Assembly (NCBI GenBank): GCA_964455185.1
Contig: CAYVUR010000011.1
Coordinates: 1-22,809, forward strand
Source: CAISTG01 sp964455185
Lineage (GTDB): Bacteria > Patescibacteriota > Patescibacteriia > 2-01-FULL-39-33
Direction of reading: 5' to 3'
Length of the DNA stretch: 22,809 bases
Shown piece after piece: positions 1 through 5,479 of this stretch (position 1 is its first letter; every line of letters begins with the position of its first letter). Position numbers and translations under genes: made by a program. The notes below the pieces were generated by a model, which made no database searches, had not been told where the DNA came from, and saw only the letters and a program-made list of their open reading frames with translations.

Positions 1-3
1 GAG

Positions 4-16
4 GGGCGAAGCCCCG
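4..16. other. GC-rich hairpin at window edge
   Basis: GGGGC-GAA-GCCCC forms a perfect 5-bp stem with a 3-nt loop in otherwise AT-rich sequence, just downstream of tRNA-Ala as that gene is read. There is no T tract on either side within view, so it is not a clear terminator. A looser relative (GGGC-TTT-GCCC) sits at 7321-7331, so it could be a dispersed palindromic repeat. The left context is missing. Confidence 0.35.
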
Positions 17-46
17 AGCGAGGCAAATTCCGCTGTAAATAAACTT

Positions 47-123
47 TGGTGGACCTTAAGGGATTCGAACCCTTGACCTCTTCCATGCCATGGAAGCGCT
101 CTAGCCAACTGAGCTAAAGGCCC
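47..123 (-). tRNA. tRNA-Ala(GGC)
   Basis: A full cloverleaf reads on the minus strand: acceptor GGGCCTT/AAGGTCC, D arm, anticodon stem CTTCC/GGAAG around loop ATGGCAT (anticodon GGC), T arm with TTCGAAT, discriminator A and an encoded CCA (47-49). The acceptor contains the G3:U70 wobble pair, the established alanyl-tRNA synthetase identity element, which independently supports Ala. A TTGAAA-N17-TATAAT promoter lies just upstream. Confidence 0.97.
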
Positions 124-134
124 ATATTATAACA

Positions 135-163
135 ATTATAGATAATTTTTTATTTTTTTTCAA
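135..163 (-). promoter_or_regulatory. sigma70-type promoter for tRNA-Ala
   Basis: On the minus strand TTGAAA (158-163) and TATAAT (135-140) are 17 bp apart. The predicted start near 128 is about 5 nt before the mature tRNA 5' end. A second TATAAT at 126-131 is too close to the tRNA to serve it. Confidence 0.7.
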
Positions 164-178
164 TAACTTTAATAATCC

Positions 179-207
179 TTGACATAAATTAATTATTGAA
201 GCATACT
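179..207 (+). promoter_or_regulatory. sigma70-type promoter for the pgsA-like gene
   Basis: A perfect -35 TTGACA (179-184) is followed after 17 bp by CATACT (202-207), one change from TATACT. The predicted start near 214 gives a leader of about 47 nt carrying the strong SD. Confidence 0.7.
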
Positions 208-260
208 TTAAACAAAGATAAGTAATGTCTTAAAAAAACAAAAAAACAGGAGGGTACGAC

Positions 261-857
261 ATGAAATTCTGTTTGTTCTTTAAAAAAGAAAATTTTGGAA
301 ATTTTTTTACTGTTTTACGCATTATTTTGTCTCCATTGGCTATGTGGTTATTAATGCAAAAAGAATTATGGCTAAATATAACTTCAATTATAGTAGTTAT
401 TGTCATAGCCATTAGTGATGGTTTAGACGGTTGTTTTTCTAGAAAGTTTAATTCTAATTCAACTTTTGGAGAAATATTTGATATAACCGCTGATGTCATC
501 GCTAATCAATTAATGCTTTTAGCTTTAGTGCAAATTGGTTGGTTGCCAATTTGGGCCTTAGCTTTAGTTTTAGTTCGTGAGATAACTATTGCACAATGGA
601 GATCATTTCTTGCGGTTAAAACTGGTAAATTCGAAAAGGCGAAAAGTTGGGGTAAGATAAAAACAGTATCTCAATTTATAGCAATTATCAATGTGGCTAT
701 ATTTTCTACTGCCACAAACTTAATTATTAATGAAAGAGTGCTGTTTTGGTTAGAAATTATTGCAAATTTTTCCATTTATTTTATGATGTTTATGGTTATT
801 TATTCTTGGTTGTGTTACATTTTTTATTTTTGGAATATTACTAAAAAAGTTTTTTGA
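261..857 (+). CDS. pgsA: CDP-alcohol phosphatidyltransferase, probably phosphatidylglycerophosphate synthase
   Basis: This membrane enzyme of phospholipid synthesis probably transfers the phosphatidyl group of CDP-diacylglycerol to glycerol-3-phosphate. The CDP-alcohol phosphotransferase signature is complete for its acidic residues: D53-x2-D56-G57, R61, G70, D74 and D78; the usual Ala before the Arg is Ser (S60). A GKIKTVSQ stretch near residue 131 resembles the GKxKTxxQ motif seen after the catalytic loop in PgsA proteins. Several hydrophobic segments (about 15-33, 38-52, 80-105, 136-160, 163-190) fit a polytopic inner-membrane protein. The 198 residues are normal for the family. The ATG is fixed by the SD AGGAGGG (8 nt upstream), unusually strong for this region. 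It is monocistronic, with its own promoter and a terminator at 909-943. Another CDP-alcohol transferase of the same fold is possible, since acceptor specificity cannot be read from sequence. Confidence 0.85.
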   Translation: MKFCLFFKKENFGNFFTVLRIILSPLAMWLLMQKELWLNITSIIVVIVIAISDGLDGCFSRKFNSNSTFGEIFDITADVIANQLMLLALVQIGWLPIWALALVLVREITIAQWRSFLAVKTGKFEKAKSWGKIKTVSQFIAIINVAIFSTATNLIINERVLFWLEIIANFSIYFMMFMVIYSWLCYIFYFWNITKKVF

Positions 858-908
858 TTATTATTAAAGCTTACCCATATCATTCCCTTTAACCTCATTT
901 TTAGTTGG

Positions 909-943
909 GCGGTTCGTATTCTAAAAGAAACGAACCGCTTTTT
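909..943 (+). terminator. intrinsic terminator after pgsA-like gene
   Basis: GCGGTTCGT (909-917) pairs with ACGAACCGC (930-938), a 9-bp stem followed directly by T5. Confidence 0.9.
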
Positions 944-1026
944 AAAATCTTGACTTTTGTTTTTTATTATGTTAAATTTTGATTACGTCTAGTGCTCAAT
1001 TTTTTATAATTAATTGGATTTTATAA

Positions 1027-1425
1027 ATGTTATCAATTAGAATGTCCCGAACGGGCAAGAAAAAATTTCCGCTTTATTCTTTGATTGTAACTGAGAAAAC
1101 TCGTGATCCTTGGGGTAAATACCTTGAGAAATTGGGGACATATAATCCTCATACTAAAGTTTCTCAATTAAAAAGTGAACGCATTGTTTATTGGCTTGGA
1201 AAAGGAGCTCAACCAAGTAAAACGGTTCATAATCTTTTGGTTACTTTAGAAATTATTAAGGCTAATAAAGTTGTTGCTGGAAAAAGTAAGATGGGAAAAA
1301 AAAGACTTCAAGAAGAAATGAATAAAAAGAAGATTGAAGAAGAAGCTAAAGCTAAAGCAGAAGCTGAAGCCGAGACTCAAGCCACTAAAGAATCTGTTAC
1401 AGTAACGACAACCGAGGAGAAATAA
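1027..1425 (+). CDS. rpsP: 30S ribosomal protein bS16
   Basis: A component of the small ribosomal subunit that helps 16S rRNA assembly. The N-terminal 80 residues match bS16 closely: MLSIRMSRTGKKKFPLYSLIV corresponds to the (V/L)xIRLxRxGxKKxPxYxxVV start, followed by GxYLEKLGTYNPHT and a WLGKGAQPSKTV segment. Residues from about 95 form a Lys/Glu/Ala-rich tail that lengthens the protein to 132 residues, against about 80-90 in many bacteria; such charged extensions are common in this protein. No SD precedes the ATG. A TATAAT at 1005-1010 would start transcription near 1017 and leave a leader of about 10 nt. It is not followed by rimM or trmD, the usual rpsP partners, but by a large palindrome and then accessory DNA. 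Confidence 0.97.
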   Translation: MLSIRMSRTGKKKFPLYSLIVTEKTRDPWGKYLEKLGTYNPHTKVSQLKSERIVYWLGKGAQPSKTVHNLLVTLEIIKANKVVAGKSKMGKKRLQEEMNKKKIEEEAKAKAEAEAETQATKESVTVTTTEEK

Positions 1426-1430
1426 TAGTA

Positions 1431-1468
1431 ATTTAAATACCCTTGCCAATTGGCAAGGGTATTTAAAT
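1431..1468. terminator. 38-bp perfect palindrome after rpsP
   Basis: ATTTAAATACCCTTGCCA (1431-1448), central AT, and its exact reverse complement (1451-1468) make an uninterrupted palindrome six bases after the rpsP stop. The GC core CCCTTGCCA/TGGCAAGGG can form a strong hairpin, but the following bases are only partly T-rich. It is probably a terminator, possibly also a protein-binding or cruciform site at the core/accessory junction. Confidence 0.65.
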
Positions 1469-1531
1469 TATCGTTGAATTTTTTAAATGATTTTTTGTAT
1501 CATGGATTATTTAATATTTTGTAAATGTAAA

Positions 1532-1567
1532 AATAAAATGCCCCGAGCAAAAAATTTTGCAAGGGGC
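1532..1567 (-). terminator. intrinsic terminator of first paralogue cassette
   Basis: Read on the minus strand: outer stem GCCCC/GGGGC (1563-1567 with 1540-1544), a 2x2 internal loop, inner stem GCAAAA/TTTTGC, then a T-rich tract. The same bipartite design recurs at 2246-2282 and 3049-3084. Confidence 0.85.
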
Positions 1568-1590
1568 TTAGAAATATGATGGTTGGTCAC

Positions 1591-2055
1591 TTAAATTAAA
1601 TTACAACCAAATTTTGGAGCACTAAGCATTTCACAGGTCTCTGGCAGGAAGTAGTAAGATTTACTATTCGTCATACCAATCTGGTCTGAAATGTTAAGTT
1701 CCTCTGTTGGATTTCTGCCATGAAGTAATAACCACATCATCTTCTCACTATTTAAGATTTGCTGATCATTGTAGAAGTCTATTACAGGTACAATAATCAT
1801 TGAAAAGAAAAATTTATACTCTTTATTTGTTAGTTCAATTTTTTTGTTTTTGCGTTTTATTATGAGTTGGAAGATTGAGCGGATTTCGTTTTCGTCATCT
1901 GTTGGCTTCATGATGTTTAAGATCCATGTGATTGGAATTCTAAATGTGAGCTCATAATCGAATTTAGTATCATCGATTTTGATATAGCCCTTATAATGTT
2001 TGTCATTAAAAATTGGCTCAATGTACCGTTCCACCAAAACCTTTCTTTTTTTCAT
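1591..2055 (-). CDS. uncharacterised 154-residue protein, paralogue A
   Basis: I do not recognise the family. The protein is soluble, has no signal peptide or membrane segment, and is rich in Ile, Lys, Asp and Glu. It is clearly homologous along its length to the gene at 2306-2770: both start MKKRKVLVERYI, share GYIKIDDTKxDYEL, an IELTNKEYxFFF block in the middle, a WLLLHGR/EMFLQDK-type segment, and end with E/DxCxMLSxxKFGCxLI. The conserved C-terminal Cys pair (C-x11-C in both) is the most noticeable candidate functional feature. The start is fixed by AGGAGGT 8 nt before the ATG. It is a self-contained cassette with promoter 2144-2171, structured leader and terminator 1532-1567. Strong expression signals suggest an abundant product. 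No function can be assigned. Confidence 0.85.
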   Translation of the reverse strand: MKKRKVLVERYIEPIFNDKHYKGYIKIDDTKFDYELTFRIPITWILNIMKPTDDENEIRSIFQLIIKRKNKKIELTNKEYKFFFSMIIVPVIDFYNDQQILNSEKMMWLLLHGRNPTEELNISDQIGMTNSKSYYFLPETCEMLSAPKFGCNLI

Positions 2056-2136
2056 GTGTCTGACCTCCTGTCAATGTGCCTTGGTTACCACGAAGCCCCG
2101 TGGCTGGATTATCGGACTTACTTCAATTCCGATAAT
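2056..2136 (-). promoter_or_regulatory. structured 5' leader RNA, copy 1
   Basis: On the minus strand the leader begins with hairpin A (2108-2136, stem ATTATCGGA/TCCGATAAT) lying at the predicted 5' end. It is followed by hairpin B (2088-2103, CCACG/CGTGG) and then TGAC-AGGAG-GTCA, which places the SD core in the loop of a small 4-bp hairpin. Copy 2 (2771-2850) has identical stems and differs almost only in the two loops, which supports a selected RNA structure. Possible roles are mRNA stabilisation, enhanced initiation, or control through the looped SD. Confidence 0.75.
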
Positions 2137-2143
2137 ATTTAAT

Positions 2144-2171
2144 TTTATAGTATTTTAATCTTAAAAATCAA
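2144..2171 (-). promoter_or_regulatory. promoter of paralogue A cassette
   Basis: TTGATT (2166-2171) and TATAAA (2144-2149) are 16 bp apart on the minus strand. The predicted start near 2137 places hairpin A at the extreme 5' end of the mRNA. The surrounding AAAATACTATAAA is shared with the second cassette. Confidence 0.6.
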
Positions 2172-2245
2172 GAGACGGCCCCACTTTTCTTAGTATCATT
2201 TTTATTTTCTACTTTTACAAAATATTAAATTTTAAAAAATTTAGA

Positions 2246-2282
2246 AAAATAAAGGCTCCTAGCAAAAAAAATGCAAGGAGCC
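2246..2282 (-). terminator. intrinsic terminator of second paralogue cassette
   Basis: Minus strand: GGCTCC/GGAGCC outer stem (2277-2282 with 2254-2259), inner GCA/TGC pairs around an A/T-rich loop, then a T-rich stretch. Confidence 0.85.
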
Positions 2283-2305
2283 CGATAACTTGAAATATCC
2301 ATTAA

Positions 2306-2770
2306 TTAAGAATCGATTAGTTTGCAACCAAATTTGGCAGTACTCAACATTTGACAAATATCTTGGGGAAAGTAGTAATAATCAACATCCATGATACTAA
2401 CGATCGATTCTGAATGGTCTCGTTTCCCCAAGTCTTTATCTTGGAGAAACATTTCCATCATCATTTCATTATTTCGTATCAGTCGTTTGTCATAAAGGTC
2501 TATTGCAAGCCTGATGATTATCCCAAAGAAGAACCCGTACTCTTTATTTGTAAGTTCAATATTCGTGTTGTCTCTACTTATCGTTAGTCGATAGAGTTGA
2601 TGAATTTCCTTCTCTTTCTCTGTCGGATCGATAATATCGAGGTACGAAATTGAATTTCCAAAAAAGAGTTCATAGTCAATTTTGGTATCATCTATCTTAA
2701 TATAGCCCCTGTATCTGCCATTATTGATTACTTTAATGTACCGTTCCACCAAAACCTTTCTTTTTTTCAT
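2306..2770 (-). CDS. uncharacterised 154-residue protein, paralogue B
   Basis: A tandem duplicate of the gene at 1591-2055, in the same orientation and with the same length. The first 12 codons and the whole 5' leader are almost identical, while the rest of the protein has diverged to roughly half identity by eye, with the conserved GYIKIDDTKxDYEL, IELTNKEYxFFF and C-terminal CxMLSxAKFGCKLI blocks kept. The pattern suggests an old duplication, with the leader and start either under purifying selection or homogenised by gene conversion. It has the same strong SD AGGAGGT, its own promoter (2860-2886) and its own terminator. There are no membrane segments or recognisable domain; function unknown. 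Confidence 0.85.
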   Translation of the reverse strand: MKKRKVLVERYIKVINNGRYRGYIKIDDTKIDYELFFGNSISYLDIIDPTEKEKEIHQLYRLTISRDNTNIELTNKEYGFFFGIIIRLAIDLYDKRLIRNNEMMMEMFLQDKDLGKRDHSESIVSIMDVDYYYFPQDICQMLSTAKFGCKLIDS

Positions 2771-2850
2771 GTGTCTGACCTCCTGTCAATGTGCCTTGGT
2801 TACCACGACGTCCCGTGGCTGGATTATCGGACACACATCAATTCCGATAA
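2771..2850 (-). promoter_or_regulatory. structured 5' leader RNA, copy 2
   Basis: The second copy of the leader at 2056-2136. Hairpin A is at 2824-2850 (TTATCGGA/TCCGATAA) and hairpin B at 2803-2818 (CCACG/CGTGG with loop GGACGT instead of GGGCTT). It is followed by an identical linker and the SD presented in the TGAC-AGGAG-GTCA hairpin. Differences from copy 1 fall in the loops and not in the stems. Confidence 0.75.
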
Positions 2851-2859
2851 CGATTAAAG

Positions 2860-2886
2860 TTTATAGTATTTTATTATAAAAGTCAA
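2860..2886 (-). promoter_or_regulatory. promoter of paralogue B cassette
   Basis: TTGACT (2881-2886) and TATAAA (2860-2865), spacing 15 bp, on the minus strand. The predicted start near 2853 is again at the base of hairpin A. Confidence 0.55.
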
Positions 2887-3048
2887 GAGTAAAGTTTATA
2901 ACCTCTTATTTTTTAAAGGATTTATTCTATTTTTTAAAATAGTTTTTCATTATTTATTGGTTTTTAATTTTTAGGAAGTTTTAACTAAAAATAATTAATA
3001 AACTTTTTTCTATTTAATATTCTATTTTGAAAATATTTTAAACATTTA

Positions 3049-3084
3049 CAAAAAAGCTCCCTTTGGATTTTTTCCTTAGGGAGC
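3049..3084 (-). terminator. intrinsic terminator of third cassette
   Basis: GCTCCCT/AGGGAGC (3056-3062 with 3078-3084), a 2x2 internal loop, then GGA/TCC around a T/A loop; a T-rich run follows on the minus strand. Confidence 0.9.
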
Positions 3085-3096
3085 AAAATTAAAAGA

Positions 3097-3468
3097 TCAG
3101 CGGACGACAGGGATTAAGGCCTCTCCTTTGTCACTGTCAGGTTCAGGGTTCTCCCAAACCTTCTTAAGTTTGCCGTCACCGACATGGTAGATGGCGGCGA
3201 GTCCAAAACTTCCATCAAGCCTTTTTTGCGTATAATTTTCAAATAGCCCGAATTTGCAACCACTAAGTGCGGCGTACAAATAATGCACGGCCGCGGCCAC
3301 TGCATAAACAAATCCATCTGAATGATTGCGGATATAATCCGCTAATCCCTCCGTATTCAATAATTTCTCCGGGTCTTTTACGACTTCTACATCATCACCA
3401 TGAATATCTCTCATTGCCTGCATTTGCGCAGGCGAGAGATCGTGACGAGATAACCAGTATACTCTCAT
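3097..3468 (-). CDS. uncharacterised 123-residue protein with foreign composition
   Basis: I cannot name the family. The sequence starts MRVYWLSRHDLSPAQ, continues with an Asp/Glu/Val-rich EVVKDPEKL stretch and a VYAVAAAVHYLYAALSG helix-like segment (about 53-69), then an FGLFENYTQKRLDGSFGLAAIYHV region and ends ENPEPDSDKGEALIPVVR. It looks like a compact alpha/beta soluble protein with no signal peptide. Its codons (GGC, GCG, GCC, CTG-type) and its G+C of about one half are very unlike neighbouring genes at about 30%, a sign of recent transfer. The start is fixed by AAGGAGG 9 nt upstream. Expression looks strong: a perfect consensus promoter, a leader of about 240 nt with several hairpins, and a dedicated terminator. 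Two other frames are open inside it but have no start signals. Confidence 0.85.
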   Translation of the reverse strand: MRVYWLSRHDLSPAQMQAMRDIHGDDVEVVKDPEKLLNTEGLADYIRNHSDGFVYAVAAAVHYLYAALSGCKFGLFENYTQKRLDGSFGLAAIYHVGDGKLKKVWENPEPDSDKGEALIPVVR

Positions 3469-3708
3469 CCTAGTTCCTCCTTGCTTTTTGGGGTTAATCT
3501 GCTTTGTAGATACTCTGTAGATTTGAATTACCGCGACACTACGACTAGCCGCTACTTACCATGAGTAGCGCGTTGAATATCAATATTTTGATACCCAAGG
3601 CGCTCTCATTTAAGTGACAAAGTAAGTTTCTCTTTAGTTTTTAATGCGCTAACCAGGTTGGAGTTGTAATTCTGAGGTTTTTCTAAAAATTTACTATTCA
3701 ATTCTGAA
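3469..3708 (-). promoter_or_regulatory. long structured 5' leader of the 3097-3468 gene
   Basis: From the predicted start near 3708 the transcript has about 240 nt before the ATG. The clearest elements are a long hairpin at 3568-3603, in which GCGC, TTG, two G-U pairs and TATCAA pair with their partners around an AATA loop with a single C-C mismatch, and an adjacent hairpin at 3550-3570 (CGCTACT/AGTAGCG). The two stems share bases 3568-3570, so they compete and could act as a switch. A weaker AATCT/AGATT hairpin lies near the SD. No known riboswitch consensus was recognised. Confidence 0.65.
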
Positions 3709-3714
3709 TTATTT

Positions 3715-3743
3715 ATTATATCATATTATATATTATTTGTCAA
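3715..3743 (-). promoter_or_regulatory. perfect sigma70 consensus promoter
   Basis: TTGACA (3738-3743), exactly 17 bp, then TATAAT (3715-3720) with an extended TGA just before it, on the minus strand. This is the strongest promoter in the window and drives the 3097-3468 gene. Confidence 0.85.
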
Positions 3744-3967
3744 TAGCAGAAAAGAAAAATATTTACAATTAGTTTAAAATTAGCTTAAATAAAACAAAAA
3801 AAACAGAAATTTATCAAAATTTCCGTTTAAAATAAATATGAAAATTTTTTACTTACTGCTTTGCTATAAACAAAATCAGTAAATGATTTTTTCGCTCTAA
3901 ATTTTCTATATTTTTAGTCGCTAGGCCCACTATAGCGAATGAGGCGAATTTGATAATTACTCACCGG
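3744..3967. other. AT-rich intergenic stretch, no gene seen
   Basis: No plausible ORF. It contains an AT-rich hairpin near 3804-3830 (GAAATTT/AAATTTC with flanking AAAC/GTTT pairs) and TCGCTA/TAGCGA arms around 3917-3937, downstream of tRNA-Leu as transcribed. Either could end the tRNA-Leu transcript, but neither has a convincing T tract. Confidence 0.5.
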
Positions 3968-4050
3968 TGCCCAGAGAGAGACTCGAACTCTCATGGGATA
4001 AACCCGCTTGCTCCTAAGGCAAGTGCGTCTACCAATTCCGCCATCTGGGC
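3968..4050 (-). tRNA. tRNA-Leu(TAG)
   Basis: Type II tRNA on the minus strand: acceptor GCCCAGA/TCTGGGC, Leu-style D arm (GCGGAATTGGTAGACGC), anticodon stem CTTGC/GCAAG around CTTAGGA (anticodon TAG), a long variable arm and discriminator A. The genome continues CCG after the discriminator, so the CCA end is not fully encoded, unlike in tRNA-Ala and tRNA-Asp here. It is a useful local reference for the odd Leu-type tRNA at 9404. Confidence 0.96.
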
Positions 4051-4063
4051 TAATAACTAATTT

Positions 4064-4092
4064 AGAATATAATTTTGTTGTTGTTTTGTCAA
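4064..4092 (-). promoter_or_regulatory. promoter of tRNA-Leu
   Basis: TTGACA (4087-4092), 17 bp, TATTCT (4064-4069) on the minus strand; predicted start near 4057, about 7 nt before the tRNA. Confidence 0.7.
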
Positions 4093-4118
4093 TTTAAAAT
4101 TATAAATTTAACTTTATC

Positions 4119-4147
4119 TTGTCAAAAAATAAAATCTATGCTAAAAT
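4119..4147 (+). promoter_or_regulatory. promoter of tRNA-Asp
   Basis: TTGTCA (4119-4124), 17 bp, TAAAAT (4142-4147) preceded by TGC (extended -10); predicted start near 4154, 18 nt before the tRNA. Confidence 0.7.
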
Positions 4148-4171
4148 ATTCTTTGTCAAAAGTGACAAGTT

Positions 4172-4248
4172 GGATTGGTAGCTCAGTTGGTTAGAGCGCT
4201 GCCCTGTCACGGCAGAGGCCGCGGGTTCAAGTCCCGTCCAGTCCGCCA
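4172..4248 (+). tRNA. tRNA-Asp(GTC), integration target
   Basis: Acceptor GGATTGG/CCAGTCC (one G-U), anticodon stem CTGCC/GGCAG around CTGTCAC (anticodon GTC), T arm with TTCAAGT, discriminator G and encoded CCA (4246-4248). The minus-strand serine recombinase reads into the 3' half of this gene, and its TGA stop (4207-4209) lies in the anticodon loop. This is the usual geometry of an element integrated at a tRNA 3' end. The terminator follows at 4262-4293. Confidence 0.97.
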
Positions 4249-5358
4249 GTCGGATTGAGAGACCCTTTGATATATCATATCGAAGGGTTTTTTGTATGTA
4301 ATAAGCAGTTTTTTGTCTTTAACTTGGCTTTTCGAAAATAGAAAATTGACTATTTTTTTCTTTTCTTCAAAATCAGCGTTTTGGTAAAGGAATTCGGCCT
4401 TTTTCGCAATTTCCAAAATAATTGAGCCAGTACGGTAATAATCAAAGTCGGCTTGAGTGTATTTAGAAAGCTTAAGCTCGATATTCTCAATTTTGTTTTG
4501 GCATTCATTAGCTTTGTGGTCGTAGAAATCCAGCGTAATTCTTCCATTGAGGCGATCCTCATAAAGCAAGCTTAAATTTCTATCTAGTTTATTTTTTTCT
4601 TGAATTAATCTTTCCTTAGTCGCGTCTTCGTATTGGCGCTTCATTTTAAGCGAGTCTTTTAAATCCTCGGCAATTTGTTCGGCAACATCGTCCGGTATGA
4701 TGAGATTGCGTAAGTCGGTAGAAAGCTGTTCAATTAGCTCGGCTTCTTTAATTGGTTTTTGCGAACAATTAGTCATGTGTTTAGTGCAATTATAATATAC
4801 ATATTCTTTATTGCCATTAGTCTTTCTTGTACCACTAATAGTTCGTCCACACTCACCACAGACTAGTATGCCCTTAAAAATAAATTCTTGAGTGTTGTAT
4901 TTAGAAAGCATCTCTTTATTTTTAAACCTATCCAGCATAATCTGAACTTTATCCCAGAGTTCTTTTGATATTAATGGGGGATGTTGTCCGTGGTAGATTT
5001 TGCCCTTCCAGTAAAAGTCCCCATAGTACATCGGATTTCTTAGGATTCTTTGGATACTGCTATTGCTTATATTTTTTAATTTAGATGATTGTGGGAAGCG
5101 ATCGGGACAGATGTTTTCCTCACTTCTTATTTTTTTTAATATTGTTTCTATTGAATATAGTCCAGTAGAATAATACTCGAACATTTTTATTGGAATATGG
5201 GCATTGCTCTCATCCGGTATAACAATGCTTTTAGAATCCGTTTTTTGTAGTTTGTAGCCGATAGGTGGTATTGAACAAGGATAATAACCGCTCTCAGCTT
5301 TTTGCTTTAAGCCTTTTCTTACTTCCTCGCTTAAATTATCAACATAGTTTTTTGCCAT
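4207..5358 (-). CDS. large serine recombinase, C-terminal part (DNA-binding, zinc ribbon, coiled coil)
   Basis: This is the second part of a site-specific recombinase that would cut and rejoin att DNA. The frame is open from about 5522, although its first ATG is at 5358. It holds the Recombinase domain (about residues 1-140: GYYPCSIPPIGYKL, then NPMYYGDFYWKGKIYHGQHPPLISKELW). A zinc ribbon follows with CGECGR and CTKHMTNC (about 165-200), then a charged coiled coil (about 225-330). This is the order of Bacteroides/Firmicutes-type large serine integrases. The last 13 or so residues (WRTGRDLNPRPLP) are the antisense of the tRNA-Asp 3' half. The catalytic domain is in the other frame at 5480-5767; removing one A from the A8 run at 5523-5530 joins them into a protein of about 510 residues. 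It is either a decayed integrase or one expressed by slippage. Confidence 0.9.
   Translation of the reverse strand: MAKNYVDNLSEEVRKGLKQKAESGYYPCSIPPIGYKLQKTDSKSIVIPDESNAHIPIKMFEYYSTGLYSIETILKKIRSEENICPDRFPQSSKLKNISNSSIQRILRNPMYYGDFYWKGKIYHGQHPPLISKELWDKVQIMLDRFKNKEMLSKYNTQEFIFKGILVCGECGRTISGTRKTNGNKEYVYYNCTKHMTNCSQKPIKEAELIEQLSTDLRNLIIPDDVAEQIAEDLKDSLKMKRQYEDATKERLIQEKNKLDRNLSLLYEDRLNGRITLDFYDHKANECQNKIENIELKLSKYTQADFDYYRTGSIILEIAKKAEFLYQNADFEEKKKIVNFLFSKSQVKDKKLLITYKKPFDMIYQRVSQSDWRTGRDLNPRPLP
4262..4293 (+). terminator. intrinsic terminator of tRNA-Asp
   Basis: A 12-bp stem ACCCTTTGATAT/ATATCGAAGGGT (one G-U) with a 3-nt loop, followed by T6. It lies inside the antisense coding sequence of the recombinase tail. 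Confidence 0.9.
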
Positions 5359-5479
5359 TAAAACCTTGATTCCATGAATAAACTTCTCATGGGAGGTGGC
5401 CTCTTTTCCGAGTATGGAGTTTTCTTTTACTAGATTAACTGAGATTCCTAAGTCATCAATTATTACGTAGTCTTTAAAA

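Noticed and set aside
230..499. 89-residue minus-strand frame opposite the pgsA-like gene
   Set aside because: No SD or promoter; the plus-strand gene has clear family motifs.
1246..1449. Minus-strand frame opposite rpsP tail
   Set aside because: Antisense shadow of the Lys/Glu/Ala-rich bS16 extension.
2056..2850. CRISPR array or integron attC sites in the cassette region
   Set aside because: Only two copies of the repeat, about 715 bp apart, each tied to a gene start; no spacers, no cas or intI genes.
3114..3473. Two further open frames (3114-3317 minus, 3267-3473 plus) inside the GC-rich gene
   Set aside because: No SDs, unlikely compositions; long shadow frames are expected in GC-rich DNA. 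The 3097-3468 frame has promoter, SD and terminator.
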